From Acinetobacter sp. C32I (GTDB lineage: Bacteria > Pseudomonadota > Gammaproteobacteria > Pseudomonadales > Moraxellaceae): 64,000 nucleotides of DNA. Shown here in pieces: positions 1 to 11,031 of this stretch (its first letter is position 1; every line of letters begins with the position of its first letter). The position numbers were made by a program, and so were the translations under genes. The notes under the pieces were generated by a model that saw only the letters and a program-made list of their open reading frames with translations, had not been told where the DNA came from and did no database searches. Location: positions 3,348,001 to 3,412,000 of the forward strand of contig NZ_CP098480.1 of the NCBI RefSeq assembly GCF_023702715.1, read 5' to 3'.

Positions 1-271
1 GCCAATTCCTGTCGTGATCACTGTGTACAACGATAAGTCGTTCACTTTCATCATGAAAACTCCACCTGCATCTATTCTTCTTAAGAAAGCTGCTGGTATT
101 CAAAAGGGTTCTTCTGTACCGAACAAAACTAAAGTTGGTAAGTTGACTCGTGCTCAGTTAGAAGAAATCGCGACTACTAAAGAACCAGACTTAACTGGTG
201 CTGATTTAGACGCTCGTGTTCGTACCATCGCTGGTTCTGCACGTTCTATGGGCTTGGAAGTGGAGCTATAA
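1..271 (+). CDS. rplK: 50S ribosomal protein L11 (3' part)
   Basis: This is the C-terminal part of L11, which binds the GTPase-associated centre of 23S rRNA. The reading frame is open from base 2, so the gene starts before the window. The visible part begins [14 protein letters not shown], continues through the proline-rich linker ([13 protein letters not shown]) and ends in the RNA-binding C-terminal domain with [12 protein letters not shown], which is typical of L11. The stop is followed after three bases by the rplA start, as in the standard rplK-rplA pair. Identity is secure; only the N-terminal part is missing. Confidence 0.97.
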   Translation, partial: PIPVVITVYNDKSFTFIMKTPPASILLKKAAGIQKGSSVPNKTKVGKLTRAQLEEIATTKEPDLTGADLDARVRTIAGSARSMGLEVEL

Positions 272-274
272 GAC

Positions 275-970
275 ATGGCAAAGTTAACTAAACGTCAAAA
301 AGCCATTGCTGCTGCTGTAGAAGCAAACAAAGTTTACACTTTGGAAGAAGCAGTACAAGTTCTTAACAGCCTTCCAGCTGCGAAGTTCAAAGAATCTTTA
401 GATATCGCTGTAAACCTCGGCGTAGACCCACGTAAATCTGATCAGGTTGTTCGTGGTGCGACGACTTTACCTGCGGGTACTGGTAAAACTGTACGTGTTG
501 CAGTATTTGCTCAAGGTGCTGCTGCAGAAGCTGCGAAAGCTGCTGGTGCTGATATCGTTGGTTTTGATGACCTTGCTGAAAGCATTCAAGGTGGAAACCT
601 TGACTTTGACGTAGTCATTGCTGCTCCTGATGCAATGCGCGTTGTTGGTAAGTTAGGTACGATTCTTGGTCCACGTGGCTTAATGCCAAACCCGAAAGTG
701 GGTACAGTAACTCCTGATGTTGCTAACGCGGTTAAGAATGCTAAATCTGGTCAAGCACGTTACCGTGTAGACAAAGCGGGTATTATCCACGCTGCGATCG
801 GCCAACTTGGCTTTAGCGAAGAAGCTGTACGTCAAAACGTTGAAACTTTAATTGCAGACTTGAAAAAATTAAAGCCTGCAACTTCTAAAGGCGTATACGT
901 TAAAAAGATCACTTTGAGCTCAACTATGGGCCCTGGTTTGATCGTTGACGTAAGCAACGTTTCTAAGTAA
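275..970 (+). CDS. rplA: 50S ribosomal protein L1
   Basis: L1 binds 23S rRNA at the L1 stalk and assists release of deacylated tRNA from the E site. In E. coli it also represses its own mRNA. The 231-residue length is normal. Family blocks are visible: [16 protein letters not shown] near residues 45-60, [18 protein letters not shown] near 123-140, and the C-terminal SSTMGPGL. The ATG lies three bases after the rplK stop, so translation is probably coupled. No hairpin with a T-run follows directly; instead a palindromic element and the L10 leader lie before rplJ. Confidence 0.98.
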   Translation: MAKLTKRQKAIAAAVEANKVYTLEEAVQVLNSLPAAKFKESLDIAVNLGVDPRKSDQVVRGATTLPAGTGKTVRVAVFAQGAAAEAAKAAGADIVGFDDLAESIQGGNLDFDVVIAAPDAMRVVGKLGTILGPRGLMPNPKVGTVTPDVANAVKNAKSGQARYRVDKAGIIHAAIGQLGFSEEAVRQNVETLIADLKKLKPATSKGVYVKKITLSSTMGPGLIVDVSNVSK

Positions 971-1000
971 TTAGTAAGAATTTTAAAGCTCTGAAAAGCT

Positions 1001-1072
1001 CCCTCTCTTTATAGGAGAGGGTTGGGGAGAGGTTTTATACCCTCATCCCTACCTTCTCCCTGAGGGAGAAGG
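1001..1072. repeat. Paired-hairpin palindromic intergenic element (rplA-rplJ)
   Basis: Two C/T-rich then G/A-rich hairpins stand side by side. The first is CCCTCTC / GAGAGGG with a short loop (1001-1021), followed by TTGGGGAGAGG. The second is CTTCTCCC / GGGAGAAG with loop TGA (1053-1071), preceded by CCCTCATCCC. The make-up resembles the element at 6598-6667 in the same transcription unit. I infer a dispersed extragenic palindrome family; copy number elsewhere cannot be seen here. Confidence 0.7.
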
Positions 1073-1083
1073 GGTTTTTAGGC

Positions 1084-1282
1084 AAACTTTGAATTGATAA
1101 ATGAATATTTATCAGCGTCAAAGACCTCAGGCGAGAAATATTTTCGAATATTTTTCTTAATCGTCCAGTCTGAGTAGACGCGGTGGTGTGATTTATTCCT
1201 CCTCCGCGTGTAAGTCTGAAAAGGCTTACGAATTGGGAGTGCATCTTTATGGATGCATAAATCACCGTTAGGAGGTTTTACA
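1084..1282 (+). promoter_or_regulatory. L10 (rplJ) autoregulatory mRNA leader
   Basis: About 200 noncoding bases before rplJ are rich in inverted repeats. They include TGATAAAT/ATTTATCA (1095-1102 with 1107-1114), GCGTC/GACGC (1115-1119 with 1177-1181) enclosing AAATATT-TTCG-AATATTT (1136-1153), an 8-bp stem closed by a GAAA loop (1210-1229), and TGCATC/GATGCA (1240-1257). A long-range pair GTGATTTAT (1188-1196) with ATAAATCAC (1257-1265) closes the last part just upstream of the AGGAGG Shine-Dalgarno. Known biology: L10-L12 binds a structured rplJ leader and represses translation. The position and fold fit; I did not align it to a covariance model. Confidence 0.7.
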
Positions 1283-1789
1283 ATGGCTCTTCTTATCGAA
1301 GACAAAAAACAGATCGTTGCAGAAGTAAGCGAAGTTGCTTCTAAAGCGTTTTCTGTTGTTGTGGCTAACTATCAAGGTTCAAGCGTAGAGCAATTAACAC
1401 AACTTCGTGTTGAAGCTCGTAAGCTAGGTGTTACTACACGTATCGTGCGTAATACATTAGCTAAGCGTTCATTTGAAGGTACTCAATTTGATATCTTGAA
1501 TGACGACCTTGTTGGCCCAACCATTCTCGGTTTCTCAACTTCTGAAGATGACATGGGTGCAGCTGCACGCTTGTTCGAAGAATTTGCGAAAACTAACAAA
1601 GCTTTTGAACTTAAAGCTGCTGCTTTTGATGGCAAAGTTTATCAAGGTGCTGAAGTTAGTGTAATTGCAAATCTTCCGAACCAAGAAAAAGCGCTTACTA
1701 TGCTTGCCTCTGTCCTTCAAGCTCCTATTTCGAAATTGGGTCGCCTTATTACGGCACTCAAAGAGAAAAACGAGTCAGAAGCGGCTTAA
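1283..1789 (+). CDS. rplJ: 50S ribosomal protein L10
   Basis: L10 anchors the L7/L12 dimers to the ribosome stalk base and represses the rplJL mRNA. I place the start at the ATG giving MALLIEDKKQIV, because AGGAGG lies seven bases upstream. An in-frame ATG 30 bases earlier would initiate inside the leader. The product has 168 residues, the normal length. Visible features are the N-terminal RNA-binding domain with ARKLGVTTRIVRNTLAKR and the C-terminal helix ending ALKEKNESEAA that carries L7/L12. rplL follows after 42 bases. Confidence 0.97.
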   Translation: MALLIEDKKQIVAEVSEVASKAFSVVVANYQGSSVEQLTQLRVEARKLGVTTRIVRNTLAKRSFEGTQFDILNDDLVGPTILGFSTSEDDMGAAARLFEEFAKTNKAFELKAAAFDGKVYQGAEVSVIANLPNQEKALTMLASVLQAPISKLGRLITALKEKNESEAA

Positions 1790-1831
1790 TCCTACTTTCA
1801 CACCATTCAATATCCATTTGGAGTTATTCTC

Positions 1832-2200
1832 ATGGCTTTAACAAACGAAGAAATCTTAAACGCAGTTGCTGAAAAAACTGTTCTTGAACTTGTTGAATTA
1901 ATCTCTGCTTTCGAAGAGAAATTTAACGTATCTGCTGCTGCTGTTGCTGTAGCTGCTGCTCCAGGCGCTGCTGCTGCTGCTGAAGAACAAACTGAATTCA
2001 ACGTTGAGTTGACTTCTTTCGGTGCTAACAAAGTTGCTGTAATTAAAGCAGTTCGTGAAGCTACTGGTCTTGGTCTTAAAGAAGCTAAAGATCTTGTTGA
2101 AGGCGCTCCTGCAGTTCTTAAAGAAGGCGTTTCTAAAGAAGAAGGCGAAGAACTTAAGAAGAAGCTTGAAGAAGCTGGTGCTACAGTTACACTTAAGTAA
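1832..2200 (+). CDS. rplL: 50S ribosomal protein L7/L12
   Basis: L7/L12 is the multicopy acidic stalk protein that recruits and stimulates translation GTPases. It has 122 residues. The N-terminal dimerisation domain ([20 protein letters not shown]) is followed by an alanine-rich hinge around residues 35-50, then the globular C-terminal domain with [20 protein letters not shown] and [10 protein letters not shown] at the end. The order rplJ-rplL-rpoB is conserved. Strong hairpins follow the stop, consistent with partial termination that makes L7/L12 more abundant than RNA polymerase subunits. Confidence 0.98.
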   Translation: MALTNEEILNAVAEKTVLELVELISAFEEKFNVSAAAVAVAAAPGAAAAAEEQTEFNVELTSFGANKVAVIKAVREATGLGLKEAKDLVEGAPAVLKEGVSKEEGEELKKKLEEAGATVTLK

Positions 2201-2208
2201 TTCTGTAG

Positions 2209-2235
2209 GGAGTCGATTTTTTCAAAATCGGCTCC
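2209..2235 (+). promoter_or_regulatory. Hairpin directly after rplL
   Basis: GGAGTCGATTTT (2209-2220) pairs with AAAATCGGCTCC (2224-2235) across a TTC loop, with one G-U pair. A-rich rather than T-rich sequence follows, so it is more likely an mRNA processing or stabilising stem than a terminator. In E. coli an RNase III site sits in the same gap; that role here is inferred. Confidence 0.6.
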
Positions 2236-2242
2236 AAAAAAT

Positions 2243-2273
2243 GGCTGATGGCTCTTGGGTCATCAGCCTTTTT
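2243..2273 (+). terminator. Attenuator/terminator between rplL and rpoB
   Basis: GGCTGATG and (T)CATCAGCC form a strong stem (2243-2268) followed by TTTTT. It lies inside an operon whose downstream genes must still be transcribed, so it is probably a partial terminator that lowers rpoBC expression relative to the ribosomal proteins. Confidence 0.75.
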
Positions 2274-2509
2274 GCGTTACAATAATCGGCTCGTTTTTTG
2301 TTAGTTTCGTGTTTGAAACGCACGTTATTTAAACAAACAACACAAAATCAAACGCTTACCAATATTTTTTTGCTTATAAAAATATTGTTAAGCGTTTTAA
2401 TACCACTAAAAATTGCAGCATTTGTAAACAGTGGTGGCCATATCGGCCTGCGTAATTCCTTCTAAGCCCGTTCTGCAGGCGGGCTTAGTTTACTTTCCGA
2501 GGACTCCAG
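2274..2509 (+). promoter_or_regulatory. rplL-rpoB spacer with two further long inverted repeats
   Basis: With the two hairpins above, this fills the 309-base gap before rpoB. A 20-base inverted repeat with one mismatch spans 2350-2369 and 2378-2397 (arms AAACGCTTACC.. and ..GTTAAGCGTTT) and ends in TTTTAA. A second perfect 9-bp stem, CTAAGCCCG/CGGGCTTAG, lies at 2462-2488, about 21 bases upstream of the rpoB start. I see no open frame. The long repeat could be a second attenuator, and the proximal stem could affect rpoB translation; both are inferred. Confidence 0.6.
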
Positions 2510-5500
2510 ATGGCATACTCATATACCGAAAAGAAACGGATCCGTAAGAATTTTGGTAAATTGCCCCACGTAATGGAAGCACCGTACTTACTTTCGATTC
2601 AGGTCGATTCGTACCGTACATTCTTACAAGGCGGTAAAACTCCAAAAAATCGCGAAGATATCGGTCTCCAAGCCGCATTTCGTTCAGTTTTTCCTATTGA
2701 AAGTTATTCTGGCAATGCTGCTTTAGAATTTGTTGAGTATAGCCTTGGTAAGCCTGAGTTTGACGTACGTGAATGTATTTTACGTGGTTCAACTTATGCC
2801 GCACCAATGCGCGTAAAAATTCGTTTGATCATTAAAGATCGTGAAACGAAATCAATTAAAGACGTTCGTGAACAAGAAGTTTACATGGGTGAAATGCCAC
2901 TCATGACCGATAACGGTACTTTCGTTATTAACGGTACTGAGCGTGTAATCGTATCTCAATTACACCGTTCACCAGGCGTATTCTTTGACCATGACAAGGG
3001 TAAAACCCACTCAAGTGGTAAAGTGTTGTATTCAGCACGTATTATCCCTTACCGTGGTTCATGGTTAGATTTTGAATTTGATGCTAAAGATTTAGTATTC
3101 GTACGTATTGACCGTCGTCGTAAGTTGCTTGCAACGGTGATCCTTCGTGCCTTAAATTATAGCAATGAACAAATCTTGAATTTGTTCTATGAAAAAGTAC
3201 CTGTATATCTTGATATGGGTAGCTATCAAATTGACCTCGTTCCAGATCGCTTACGTGGTGAAATGGCGCAATTTGATATCTTGGACAATGATGGTAAAGC
3301 GATCGTTGAACAAGGTAAACGTATTAATGCACGTCACGTACGTCAAATGGAAGCTGCAAACTTAGCGAAGCTTTCTGTACCTGATGAATATTTATATGAG
3401 CGTATTACAGCTGAAGACATTCCATTGAAAAATGGCGATGTGATTGCTGCAAATACAGTGCTTAGCCATGAAATCTTGGTGAAATTGGCTGAAGGTGGTG
3501 TTAAACAATTTAACATCCTGTTCACCAATGATATCGACCGTGGTTCTTTCGTTGCAGATACATTACGTGCAGATACGACAACAGGCCGTGAAGAAGCGCT
3601 TGTTGAAATCTATAAAGTAATGCGTCCAGGTGAGCCGCCAACAAAAGAAGCTGCTGAAAACTTATTCAACAACTTGTTCTTCTCTTCTGAGCGTTATGAC
3701 CTATCTCCAGTCGGTCGTATGAAGTTCAACCGTCGTTTGGGTCGTCCCTACGAAGTGGGTACTGATCAGAAGTCGCGTGAAGTTGAAGGTATTTTATCGC
3801 ACGAAGATATCATCGATGTATTGCGTACATTGGTTGAAATCCGTAACGGTAAAGGTGAAGTCGATGATATCGATCACTTGGGTAACCGTCGTGTACGTTC
3901 TGTCGGTGAAATGACTGAAAACCAATTCCGTGTTGGTTTAGTTCGTGTTGAACGTGCTGTTAAAGAGCGTTTAAGCCAAGCAGAAACAGATAACTTGTCT
4001 CCACAAGATTTGATCAACGCAAAACCAGTTGCTGCTGCAATCAAAGAATTCTTTGGTTCAAGCCAGTTGTCTCAGTTCATGGACCAAAACAACCCATTGT
4101 CTGAGATTACACACAAACGTCGTGTATCTGCGCTTGGCCCTGGTGGTTTGACACGTGAACGCGCGGGCTTCGAAGTACGTGACGTACATCAAACTCACTA
4201 TGGTCGTGTGTGTCCAATTGAAACACCTGAAGGTCCAAACATTGGTTTGATCAACTCGCTTTCTGTTTATGCAAAAGCGAATGACTTTGGTTTCTTGGAA
4301 ACACCATACCGTAAAGTTGTAGATGGTCGTGTAACCGATGAAGTTGAATACTTATCTGCAATTGAAGAAGTAGGGACTGTCATTGCACAGGCCGATTCTG
4401 CAGTAGATAAAGACGGCACTTTAACTGAAGAAATGGTTTCTGTACGTCATCAGGGTGACTTCGTTCGTATGTCGCCTGAGCGTGTAACGCATATGGACGT
4501 TTCTGCACAACAGGTTGTATCTGTTGCAGCGTCATTGATTCCATTCCTTGAACACGATGATGCGAACCGTGCATTGATGGGTTCGAACATGCAACGTCAG
4601 GCTGTTCCTACCTTACGTGCTGACAAGCCGCTTGTTGGTACGGGTATGGAAGCAAACGTAGCACGTGACTCAGGTGTATGTGTGATCGCTGACCGTGGTG
4701 GTGCGATTGAATATGTAGATGCATCTCGTATCGTGATTCGTGTCAACGAAGATGAAATGATCGCAGGTGAGGCAGGTGTAGATATCTATAACCTGATCAA
4801 ATATACACGTTCAAACCAAAATACATGTATTAACCAAAATGTCATCGTGAACTTGGGCGACAAAGTTGCTCGTGGTGATATCTTGGCTGACGGTCCATCG
4901 ACTGACATGGGTGAGCTTGCGCTGGGTCAAAACATGCGCGTCGCGTTCATGACATGGAACGGTTATAACTACGAAGACTCGATCTTACTTTCTGAGCGTG
5001 TTCTTCAAGAAGACCGTTTAACATCGATTCACATTCAAGAATTGTCATGTGTAGCACGTGATACCAAGTTAGGCGCAGAAGAAATTACTGCCGATATTCC
5101 TAACGTAGGTGAAGCTGCGCTGTCTAAATTGGATGAGTCAGGTATTGTTTATATCGGTGCTGAAGTGACTGCGGGTGACATCCTTGTTGGTAAGGTAACG
5201 CCTAAAGGTGAAACTCAGTTAACACCTGAAGAAAAACTACTTCGCGCAATCTTTGGTGAAAAAGCAGCTGACGTTAAAGACTCGTCTTTACGCGTTCCAT
5301 CTGGCACTAAAGGTACGGTGATTGACGTTCAAGTCTTCACACGTGATGGTTTGGAAAAAGATGAACGTGCTCAAGCAATTGAGAAAGCTCAGCTTGACGC
5401 ATACCGTAAAGACTTGAAAGAAGAATACAAAATCTTCGAAGAAGCAGCACGTGAACGTATTGTTCGTTTGTTGAAAGGTCAAGAATCTAACGGTGGTGGT

Positions 5501-6598
5501 TCAACTAAACGTGGCGATAAACTTTCTGAAGACCTATTGTCTGGTTTAGAGCTTGTTGATTTACTTGAAATTCAACCGACTGACGAAGCAATTGCAGAGC
5601 GTCTAACTCAAATTCAAGTGTTCTTGAAAGAGAAGAGCTATGAAATTGATGAGAAGTTTGCAGAGAAGAAACGTAAACTTTCTACAGGTGATGAATTAAC
5701 TACTGGCGTATTGAAAGTTGTTAAGGTTTACCTTGCTGTTAAACGTCGTATCCAGCCTGGTGATAAGATGGCGGGTCGTCATGGTAACAAGGGTGTTGTA
5801 TCAAACATCTTGCCAGTTGAAGACATGCCTCATGATGCCAATGGTGTACCAGTCGATATCGTATTGAACCCATTGGGTGTACCGTCACGTATGAACGTGG
5901 GTCAGATTCTTGAGACTCACTTGGGTATGGCGGCCAAAGGTCTGGGTGATAAACTCGAAAAAATGTTGAAAGAACAGCGTACAGTATTAGAACTACGTGA
6001 CTTCTTAGACAAGATTTATAACAAGGTTGGTGGCGAACAAGAAGAGCTGGATAGCTTAACTGACGCAGAAATCTTGGCACTTTCAGGCAACTTACGTGCT
6101 GGTGTTCCATTGGCGACACCTGTATTTGATGGTGCTGAAGAAAGTCAGATTAAAGACTTACTTGAACTTGCTGACATCTCACGTACAGGTCAAACGGTAT
6201 TGTTTGACGGACGTACAGGTGAACAGTTTGACCGTCCTGTAACTGTAGGTTACATGTACATGCTCAAATTGAACCACTTGGTTGATGACAAGATGCATGC
6301 ACGTTCAACAGGTTCTTACTCACTTGTGACCCAACAGCCGCTTGGTGGTAAAGCACAATTCGGTGGTCAGCGTTTCGGTGAGATGGAAGTATGGGCACTT
6401 GAAGCATACGGTGCAGCATATACCCTCCAAGAAATGCTTACTGTGAAGTCGGATGACGTCGAAGGCCGTACACGCATCTATAAGAACATTGTAGATGGTA
6501 ACCATTATATGGATCCGGGTATGCCTGAATCGTTCAACGTATTGACCAAAGAGATCCGTTCTTTAGGTATCAACATTGAACTGAAAAATGGTGACTAA
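2510..6598 (+). CDS. rpoB: DNA-directed RNA polymerase subunit beta
   Basis: This is the beta subunit of RNA polymerase, forming one pincer of the enzyme and much of the active centre and rifampicin pocket. At 1362 residues it has the usual Acinetobacter length. The rifampicin region near residues 515-550 ([18 protein letters not shown], then [19 protein letters not shown]) has Asp, His and Ser at the classic resistance positions, so it reads as wild type. Downstream motifs include [32 protein letters not shown] and the C-terminal [22 protein letters not shown] that contacts beta'. The ATG follows GAGGACTCCAG. A palindromic element begins within the stop codon, between it and rpoC. Confidence 0.99.
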   Translation: MAYSYTEKKRIRKNFGKLPHVMEAPYLLSIQVDSYRTFLQGGKTPKNREDIGLQAAFRSVFPIESYSGNAALEFVEYSLGKPEFDVRECILRGSTYAAPMRVKIRLIIKDRETKSIKDVREQEVYMGEMPLMTDNGTFVINGTERVIVSQLHRSPGVFFDHDKGKTHSSGKVLYSARIIPYRGSWLDFEFDAKDLVFVRIDRRRKLLATVILRALNYSNEQILNLFYEKVPVYLDMGSYQIDLVPDRLRGEMAQFDILDNDGKAIVEQGKRINARHVRQMEAANLAKLSVPDEYLYERITAEDIPLKNGDVIAANTVLSHEILVKLAEGGVKQFNILFTNDIDRGSFVADTLRADTTTGREEALVEIYKVMRPGEPPTKEAAENLFNNLFFSSERYDLSPVGRMKFNRRLGRPYEVGTDQKSREVEGILSHEDIIDVLRTLVEIRNGKGEVDDIDHLGNRRVRSVGEMTENQFRVGLVRVERAVKERLSQAETDNLSPQDLINAKPVAAAIKEFFGSSQLSQFMDQNNPLSEITHKRRVSALGPGGLTRERAGFEVRDVHQTHYGRVCPIETPEGPNIGLINSLSVYAKANDFGFLETPYRKVVDGRVTDEVEYLSAIEEVGTVIAQADSAVDKDGTLTEEMVSVRHQGDFVRMSPERVTHMDVSAQQVVSVAASLIPFLEHDDANRALMGSNMQRQAVPTLRADKPLVGTGMEANVARDSGVCVIADRGGAIEYVDASRIVIRVNEDEMIAGEAGVDIYNLIKYTRSNQNTCINQNVIVNLGDKVARGDILADGPSTDMGELALGQNMRVAFMTWNGYNYEDSILLSERVLQEDRLTSIHIQELSCVARDTKLGAEEITADIPNVGEAALSKLDESGIVYIGAEVTAGDILVGKVTPKGETQLTPEEKLLRAIFGEKAADVKDSSLRVPSGTKGTVIDVQVFTRDGLEKDERAQAIEKAQLDAYRKDLKEEYKIFEEAARERIVRLLKGQESNGGGSTKRGDKLSEDLLSGLELVDLLEIQPTDEAIAERLTQIQVFLKEKSYEIDEKFAEKKRKLSTGDELTTGVLKVVKVYLAVKRRIQPGDKMAGRHGNKGVVSNILPVEDMPHDANGVPVDIVLNPLGVPSRMNVGQILETHLGMAAKGLGDKLEKMLKEQRTVLELRDFLDKIYNKVGGEQEELDSLTDAEILALSGNLRAGVPLATPVFDGAEESQIKDLLELADISRTGQTVLFDGRTGEQFDRPVTVGYMYMLKLNHLVDDKMHARSTGSYSLVTQQPLGGKAQFGGQRFGEMEVWALEAYGAAYTLQEMLTVKSDDVEGRTRIYKNIVDGNHYMDPGMPESFNVLTKEIRSLGINIELKNGD

Positions 6599-6667
6599 AT
6601 CTCCCTCGATCCCCCTTTATTAAAGGGGGAAGTTCCCCTCTTTCTTAAAGAGGGGTTAGGGGAGATT
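6598..6667. repeat. Cloverleaf-like palindromic element between rpoB and rpoC
   Basis: An outer stem AATCTCCC (6598-6605) / GGGAGATT (6660-6667) encloses two perfect hairpins. These are CCCCCTTTA/TAAAGGGGG (6611-6629) and CCCCTCTTT-CTT-AAAGAGGGG (6635-6655). The first base of the outer stem is the last base of the rpoB stop codon. The fold is a three-way junction in RNA and could extrude as DNA. The composition resembles the rplA-rplJ element. Together these suggest a small mobile or MITE-like extragenic palindrome family; that family assignment is inferred. Confidence 0.75.
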
Positions 6668-6739
6668 CCAAATTTCAGTAAAAACAATATTTGTGACCCA
6701 GTCGGGTGAGCTTAGCTCCTCGACACACGGAGAAAAAAA

Positions 6740-9700
6740 TTGAAAGACTTGCTCGATATCATGCGTAAGAAAACGGATTCAGAAGGTCATGCACCTATTG
6801 AATTTGACCGTATCCGTATTGGTCTTGCGTCACCAGAGATGATTAAGTCATGGTCTCACGGTGAAGTTAAAAAGCCTGAAACCATTAACTACCGTACTTT
6901 TAAACCTGAACGTGACGGTTTGTTCTGTGCCAAAATCTTTGGTCCAGTAAAAGATTACGAATGCTTGTGTGGTAAATACAAGCGTATGAAATACAAAGGC
7001 GTCATTTGTGAAAAATGTGGCGTTGAAGTAACAACTGCGAAAGTTCGTCGTGAACGTATGGGTCACATCGAGCTTGCGTCTCCAGTTGCACACATCTGGT
7101 TCTTGAAATCATTACCGAGCCGTATTGGTTTATTACTTGATATGACATTACGTGATATCGAGCGCGTATTGTATTTCGAATCTTATGTTGTTACTGATCC
7201 TGGTATGACTCCGTTTGAAAAGTATCAACTTTTAACAGACGAAGAATACTACAATGCACTTGAAGAACACGGTGATGAATTCACTGCGAAAATGGGTGCA
7301 GAAGCAGTTCAGGATTTATTAAAAGATATCGATCTTGAAGCCGAGATTGCACGTTTACGTGAAGAAATTCCACAAACAACCTCTGAGACGAAACTTAAAA
7401 AAGCGTCTAAGCGTTTGAAATTGATGGAAGCTTTCAAAGATTCAAACAACAAGCCTGAATGGATGGTGATGAACGTACTTCCAGTACTTCCACCAGACTT
7501 ACGTCCGCTTGTACCACTTGAAGGTGGTCGTTTCGCGACTTCAGACTTGAACGATTTATATCGTCGTGTGATCAACCGTAACAACCGTTTGAAGCGTCTT
7601 CTTGACCTTGCTGCACCAGACATCATCGTACGTAACGAAAAACGTATGTTACAAGAGTCTGTTGATGCGTTGCTTGATAACGGTCGTCGTGGTCGTGCGA
7701 TTACAGGTTCGAACAAACGTCCATTGAAATCTTTGGCAGATATGATCAAAGGTAAACAAGGTCGTTTCCGTCAAAACTTGCTCGGTAAGCGTGTTGACTA
7801 TTCAGGCCGTTCGGTAATTACCGTAGGTCCTACTTTACGTCTTCACCAATGTGGTCTTCCGAAGAAGATGGCACTTGAATTGTTTAAGCCATTCATTTTC
7901 GCGAAACTACAAGCCTCTGGCCAAGCAACAACCATTAAAGCTGCGAAGAAAATGGTTGAGCGCGAGACCCCAGAAGTTTGGGACGTTCTTGCTTCTGTGA
8001 TTCGTCAACATCCAGTCATGTTGAACCGTGCGCCAACACTTCACCGTCTAGGTCTTCAAGCATTTGAACCTATTCTGATCGAAGGTAAGGCAATCCGTCT
8101 TCACCCACTCGTATGTGCTGCGTTTAACGCCGACTTCGATGGTGACCAAATGGCGGTACACGTTCCATTGACATTGGAAGCACAGCTTGAAGCACGTGCG
8201 TTGATGATGTCGACCAACAACATCTTGTCACCTGCAAACGGTGAGCCGATCATCGTTCCTTCTCAGGACGTTGTCTTGGGTCTTTACTACATCACACGTG
8301 ATGCGGTAAATGCCAAAGGTGAAGGCATGGTGTTTGCGGATACTCACGAAGTTAACCGTGCGTTAGCGACGGGTAAAGTTGCAATTCATGCACGCGTAAA
8401 AGTACGTGTACACCAAACTGTTATTGATGAAAACGGTAACCGTGAAAAGCAAACCATCATTGTTGATACAACACCTGGTCGTTGCTTGTTATGGGAAGTT
8501 GTTCCACAAGGTTTAAGCTTTGAATCGATCAACCTTGAGATGACCAAGAAAAACATCTCGAAGTTAATCAACTCTTGCTACCGTAAACTTGGTTTGAAAG
8601 ATACGGTTATCTTCGCTGACCAATTGATGTATTTGGGCTTCCGTCAAGCGACGCGTTCAGGTGTATCTGTTGGTATGGAAGACATGTTGATTCCACCAAC
8701 TAAGCATACGATTATCGATAAAGCTGAAACCGAAGTTCGTGAAATCGAACAACAGTTTGAGCAAGGTTTCGTAACTGCGGGTGAGCGTTATAACAAAGTT
8801 GTCGATATCTGGGCACGTACTAACGACCAAGTTGCGAAAGCGATGATGGATAACTTGTCTTATACCCTTGTGAAAAACAAACAAGGTGAAGACGAGAAAC
8901 AGAAATCATTCAACTCGATTTATATGATGTCTGACTCGGGTGCCCGTGGTAGTGCGGCGCAGATCCGTCAGCTTGCTGGTATGCGTGGTTTGATGGCGAA
9001 GCCGGATGGCTCGATCATTGAGACCCCAATTAAAGCAAACTTCCGTGAAGGTTTGACCGTACTTCAGTACTTCATCTCAACACATGGTGCACGTAAAGGT
9101 TTGGCCGATACTGCATTGAAAACTGCGAACTCTGGTTACTTGACTCGTCGTCTTGTAGACGTAGCACAAGATTTAGTGATTACTGAATCGGATTGTGGTA
9201 CAGCTGGTGGCTTAGTCATGACACCATTCATTCAAGGTGGTGACGTGATCGAACCATTACGCGATCGCGTATTGGGTCGTGTAACTGCTGAAGACGTACG
9301 TCGTGCATCTGATGATGAAGTGGTTCTTCCACGTGGTACCTTAATTGACGAGAAAATTGCTGCTCAGCTTGAAGAAGCGGGTGTCGATGAAGTTAAAGTC
9401 CGTTCAGTTATCGCATGTGAATCTGCATTCGGCGTTTGTGCGAAATGTTACGGTCGTGACCTTGCACGTGGTCACTTGGTGAACCCAGGTGAATCTGTTG
9501 GTGTAATGGCTGCACAGTCAATTGGTGAACCGGGTACACAGTTAACAATGCGTACCTTCCACGTGGGTGGTGCTGCGAGCCGAACGTCTGCTGCTAACAG
9601 TGTTCAAGTACGTAACAAAGGTACTGTACGTTTCCACAACGTGAAAACTGTACAACATGCCAAAGGTCACTTGGTGTCAGTTTCACGTTCAGGTGAAATT

Positions 9701-10933
9701 GGTATTGCGGATGACTTAGGTCGTGAGCGCGAGCGCTATAAACTTCCTTACGGTGCAAGCATCTTGTTGAAAGATGGTGAATCTGTAGAAGCTGGTGGTA
9801 TCGTGGCGACTTGGGATCCACATACACATCCACTGGTTACCGAAGTTGCGGGTAAAGCACGTTTCAGCCAAATCGCTGATGGTGTGACTGCAACCTCTAA
9901 GACAGATGATGCAACAGGTATGACCACTGTTGAAATCTTGCCTGTAACAGCACGTCCTGCTTCTGGTAAAGATTTACGTCCTGCAATCGTGTTGGATACA
10001 ACCGATGGCGGCGAACAGTTCTACTTCTTACCACAAAATACAATTGTGACTGTCCGTGATGGCGAAACAATTGGTGTGGGTGATGTTATCGGTCGTGTAC
10101 CACAAGAATCTTCACGTACTCGTGATATTACCGGTGGTCTTCCACGCGTAGCTGACTTGTTCGAAGCACGTAAGCCTAAAGAACACGCAATCTTGGCAGA
10201 AGTGTCTGGTATCGTGAGCTTTGGTAAAGAGACCAAAGGTAAGAACCGTTTAGTGATCAGTCCAGATGACGGTTCAGAGATTTACGAAGAATTGATTCCA
10301 AAATGGCGTCAAATCAACGTGTTCGAAGGTGAGCATGTGAACCGTGGTGAGACCATTTCTGATGGTCCACAAAACCCGCATGACATCTTACGTTTGAAAG
10401 GCGAAGTTGCGTTAACCAACTACATCGTGAACGAAGTTCAAGACGTTTACCGTCTCCAAGGTGTAAAAATCAACGATAAGCACATTGAAGTTGTTGTACG
10501 TCAAATGTTGCGTAAAGTTGATATCACTGATGGCGGTGACACTAGCTTCATCAAAGGTGAGCAAGTGGATTACATCCGCGTTGTTCAAGAGAACCAAGCA
10601 GTCTTGGCTCAGAACAAGTTCCCTGCGAAGTTTGAACGTCAATTGATGGGTATCACCAAAGCATCGCTTTCTACTGACTCGTTCATCTCAGCTGCATCGT
10701 TCCAGGAAACCACACGTGTGTTAACTGAAGCGGCTGTAACAGGTAAAGAAGATGATTTACGTGGCTTGAAAGAAAACGTTGTTGTGGGTCGTTTGATCCC
10801 AGCGGGTACAGGCCTTGCTTACCACTTGGAGCGTCGTCGCCAAGAAGCAGAAGCTGCTGAATTTGAACTTCACAACGATTTCAGTGAAGTTGACCAAGCA
10901 TTTAGTCAAGCGTTGAACTCAGACCAGTTCTAA
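6740..10933 (+). CDS. rpoC: DNA-directed RNA polymerase subunit beta'
   Basis: This is the catalytic beta' subunit. At 1397 residues it is the family length. The start is a TTG codon giving [11 protein letters not shown], behind GGAGAAAAAAA; no ATG is available nearby that keeps the conserved N-terminus. The first zinc site ([20 protein letters not shown]) lies near residues 75-95. The active-site loop NADFDGD occupies about residues 463-469, with the three Asp that hold catalytic Mg2+. The second zinc site uses CGTAGG... and [13 protein letters not shown]. The bridge/trigger region reads [18 protein letters not shown] strong terminator follows. Confidence 0.99.
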   Translation: MKDLLDIMRKKTDSEGHAPIEFDRIRIGLASPEMIKSWSHGEVKKPETINYRTFKPERDGLFCAKIFGPVKDYECLCGKYKRMKYKGVICEKCGVEVTTAKVRRERMGHIELASPVAHIWFLKSLPSRIGLLLDMTLRDIERVLYFESYVVTDPGMTPFEKYQLLTDEEYYNALEEHGDEFTAKMGAEAVQDLLKDIDLEAEIARLREEIPQTTSETKLKKASKRLKLMEAFKDSNNKPEWMVMNVLPVLPPDLRPLVPLEGGRFATSDLNDLYRRVINRNNRLKRLLDLAAPDIIVRNEKRMLQESVDALLDNGRRGRAITGSNKRPLKSLADMIKGKQGRFRQNLLGKRVDYSGRSVITVGPTLRLHQCGLPKKMALELFKPFIFAKLQASGQATTIKAAKKMVERETPEVWDVLASVIRQHPVMLNRAPTLHRLGLQAFEPILIEGKAIRLHPLVCAAFNADFDGDQMAVHVPLTLEAQLEARALMMSTNNILSPANGEPIIVPSQDVVLGLYYITRDAVNAKGEGMVFADTHEVNRALATGKVAIHARVKVRVHQTVIDENGNREKQTIIVDTTPGRCLLWEVVPQGLSFESINLEMTKKNISKLINSCYRKLGLKDTVIFADQLMYLGFRQATRSGVSVGMEDMLIPPTKHTIIDKAETEVREIEQQFEQGFVTAGERYNKVVDIWARTNDQVAKAMMDNLSYTLVKNKQGEDEKQKSFNSIYMMSDSGARGSAAQIRQLAGMRGLMAKPDGSIIETPIKANFREGLTVLQYFISTHGARKGLADTALKTANSGYLTRRLVDVAQDLVITESDCGTAGGLVMTPFIQGGDVIEPLRDRVLGRVTAEDVRRASDDEVVLPRGTLIDEKIAAQLEEAGVDEVKVRSVIACESAFGVCAKCYGRDLARGHLVNPGESVGVMAAQSIGEPGTQLTMRTFHVGGAASRTSAANSVQVRNKGTVRFHNVKTVQHAKGHLVSVSRSGEIGIADDLGRERERYKLPYGASILLKDGESVEAGGIVATWDPHTHPLVTEVAGKARFSQIADGVTATSKTDDATGMTTVEILPVTARPASGKDLRPAIVLDTTDGGEQFYFLPQNTIVTVRDGETIGVGDVIGRVPQESSRTRDITGGLPRVADLFEARKPKEHAILAEVSGIVSFGKETKGKNRLVISPDDGSEIYEELIPKWRQINVFEGEHVNRGETISDGPQNPHDILRLKGEVALTNYIVNEVQDVYRLQGVKINDKHIEVVVRQMLRKVDITDGGDTSFIKGEQVDYIRVVQENQAVLAQNKFPAKFERQLMGITKASLSTDSFISAASFQETTRVLTEAAVTGKEDDLRGLKENVVVGRLIPAGTGLAYHLERRRQEAEAAEFELHNDFSEVDQAFSQALNSDQF

Positions 10934-10948
10934 GTTCTAGCAAATTGA

Positions 10949-10975
10949 AAAGGCACCTCCGGGTGCCTTTTTTTG
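10949..10975 (+). terminator. rpoC terminator
   Basis: AAAGGCACC-TCCG-GGTGCCTTT is a perfect 9-bp stem with a tetraloop, running into TTTTTTT. It ends the ribosomal/RNA polymerase operon 16 bases after the rpoC stop. Confidence 0.93.
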
Positions 10976-11031
10976 TGGAAAAATAAAGCAGTTGTTACAA
11001 AAACACATTACAGTTTCAGTATTTGATTACT

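Noticed and set aside
1035..1305. Two small reverse frames over the L10 leader
   Set aside because: They overlap the structured leader and the start of rplJ; no ribosome-binding site and no conservation expected.
5739..6119. 126-residue open frame antisense to rpoB
   Set aside because: It lies wholly inside a conserved gene, has a low-complexity Ser/His/Tyr composition from reverse codons, and has no ribosome-binding site or family likeness.
7309..7749. 146-residue frame antisense to rpoC
   Set aside because: Arg/Ser-rich shadow of conserved coding sequence; no supporting signal.
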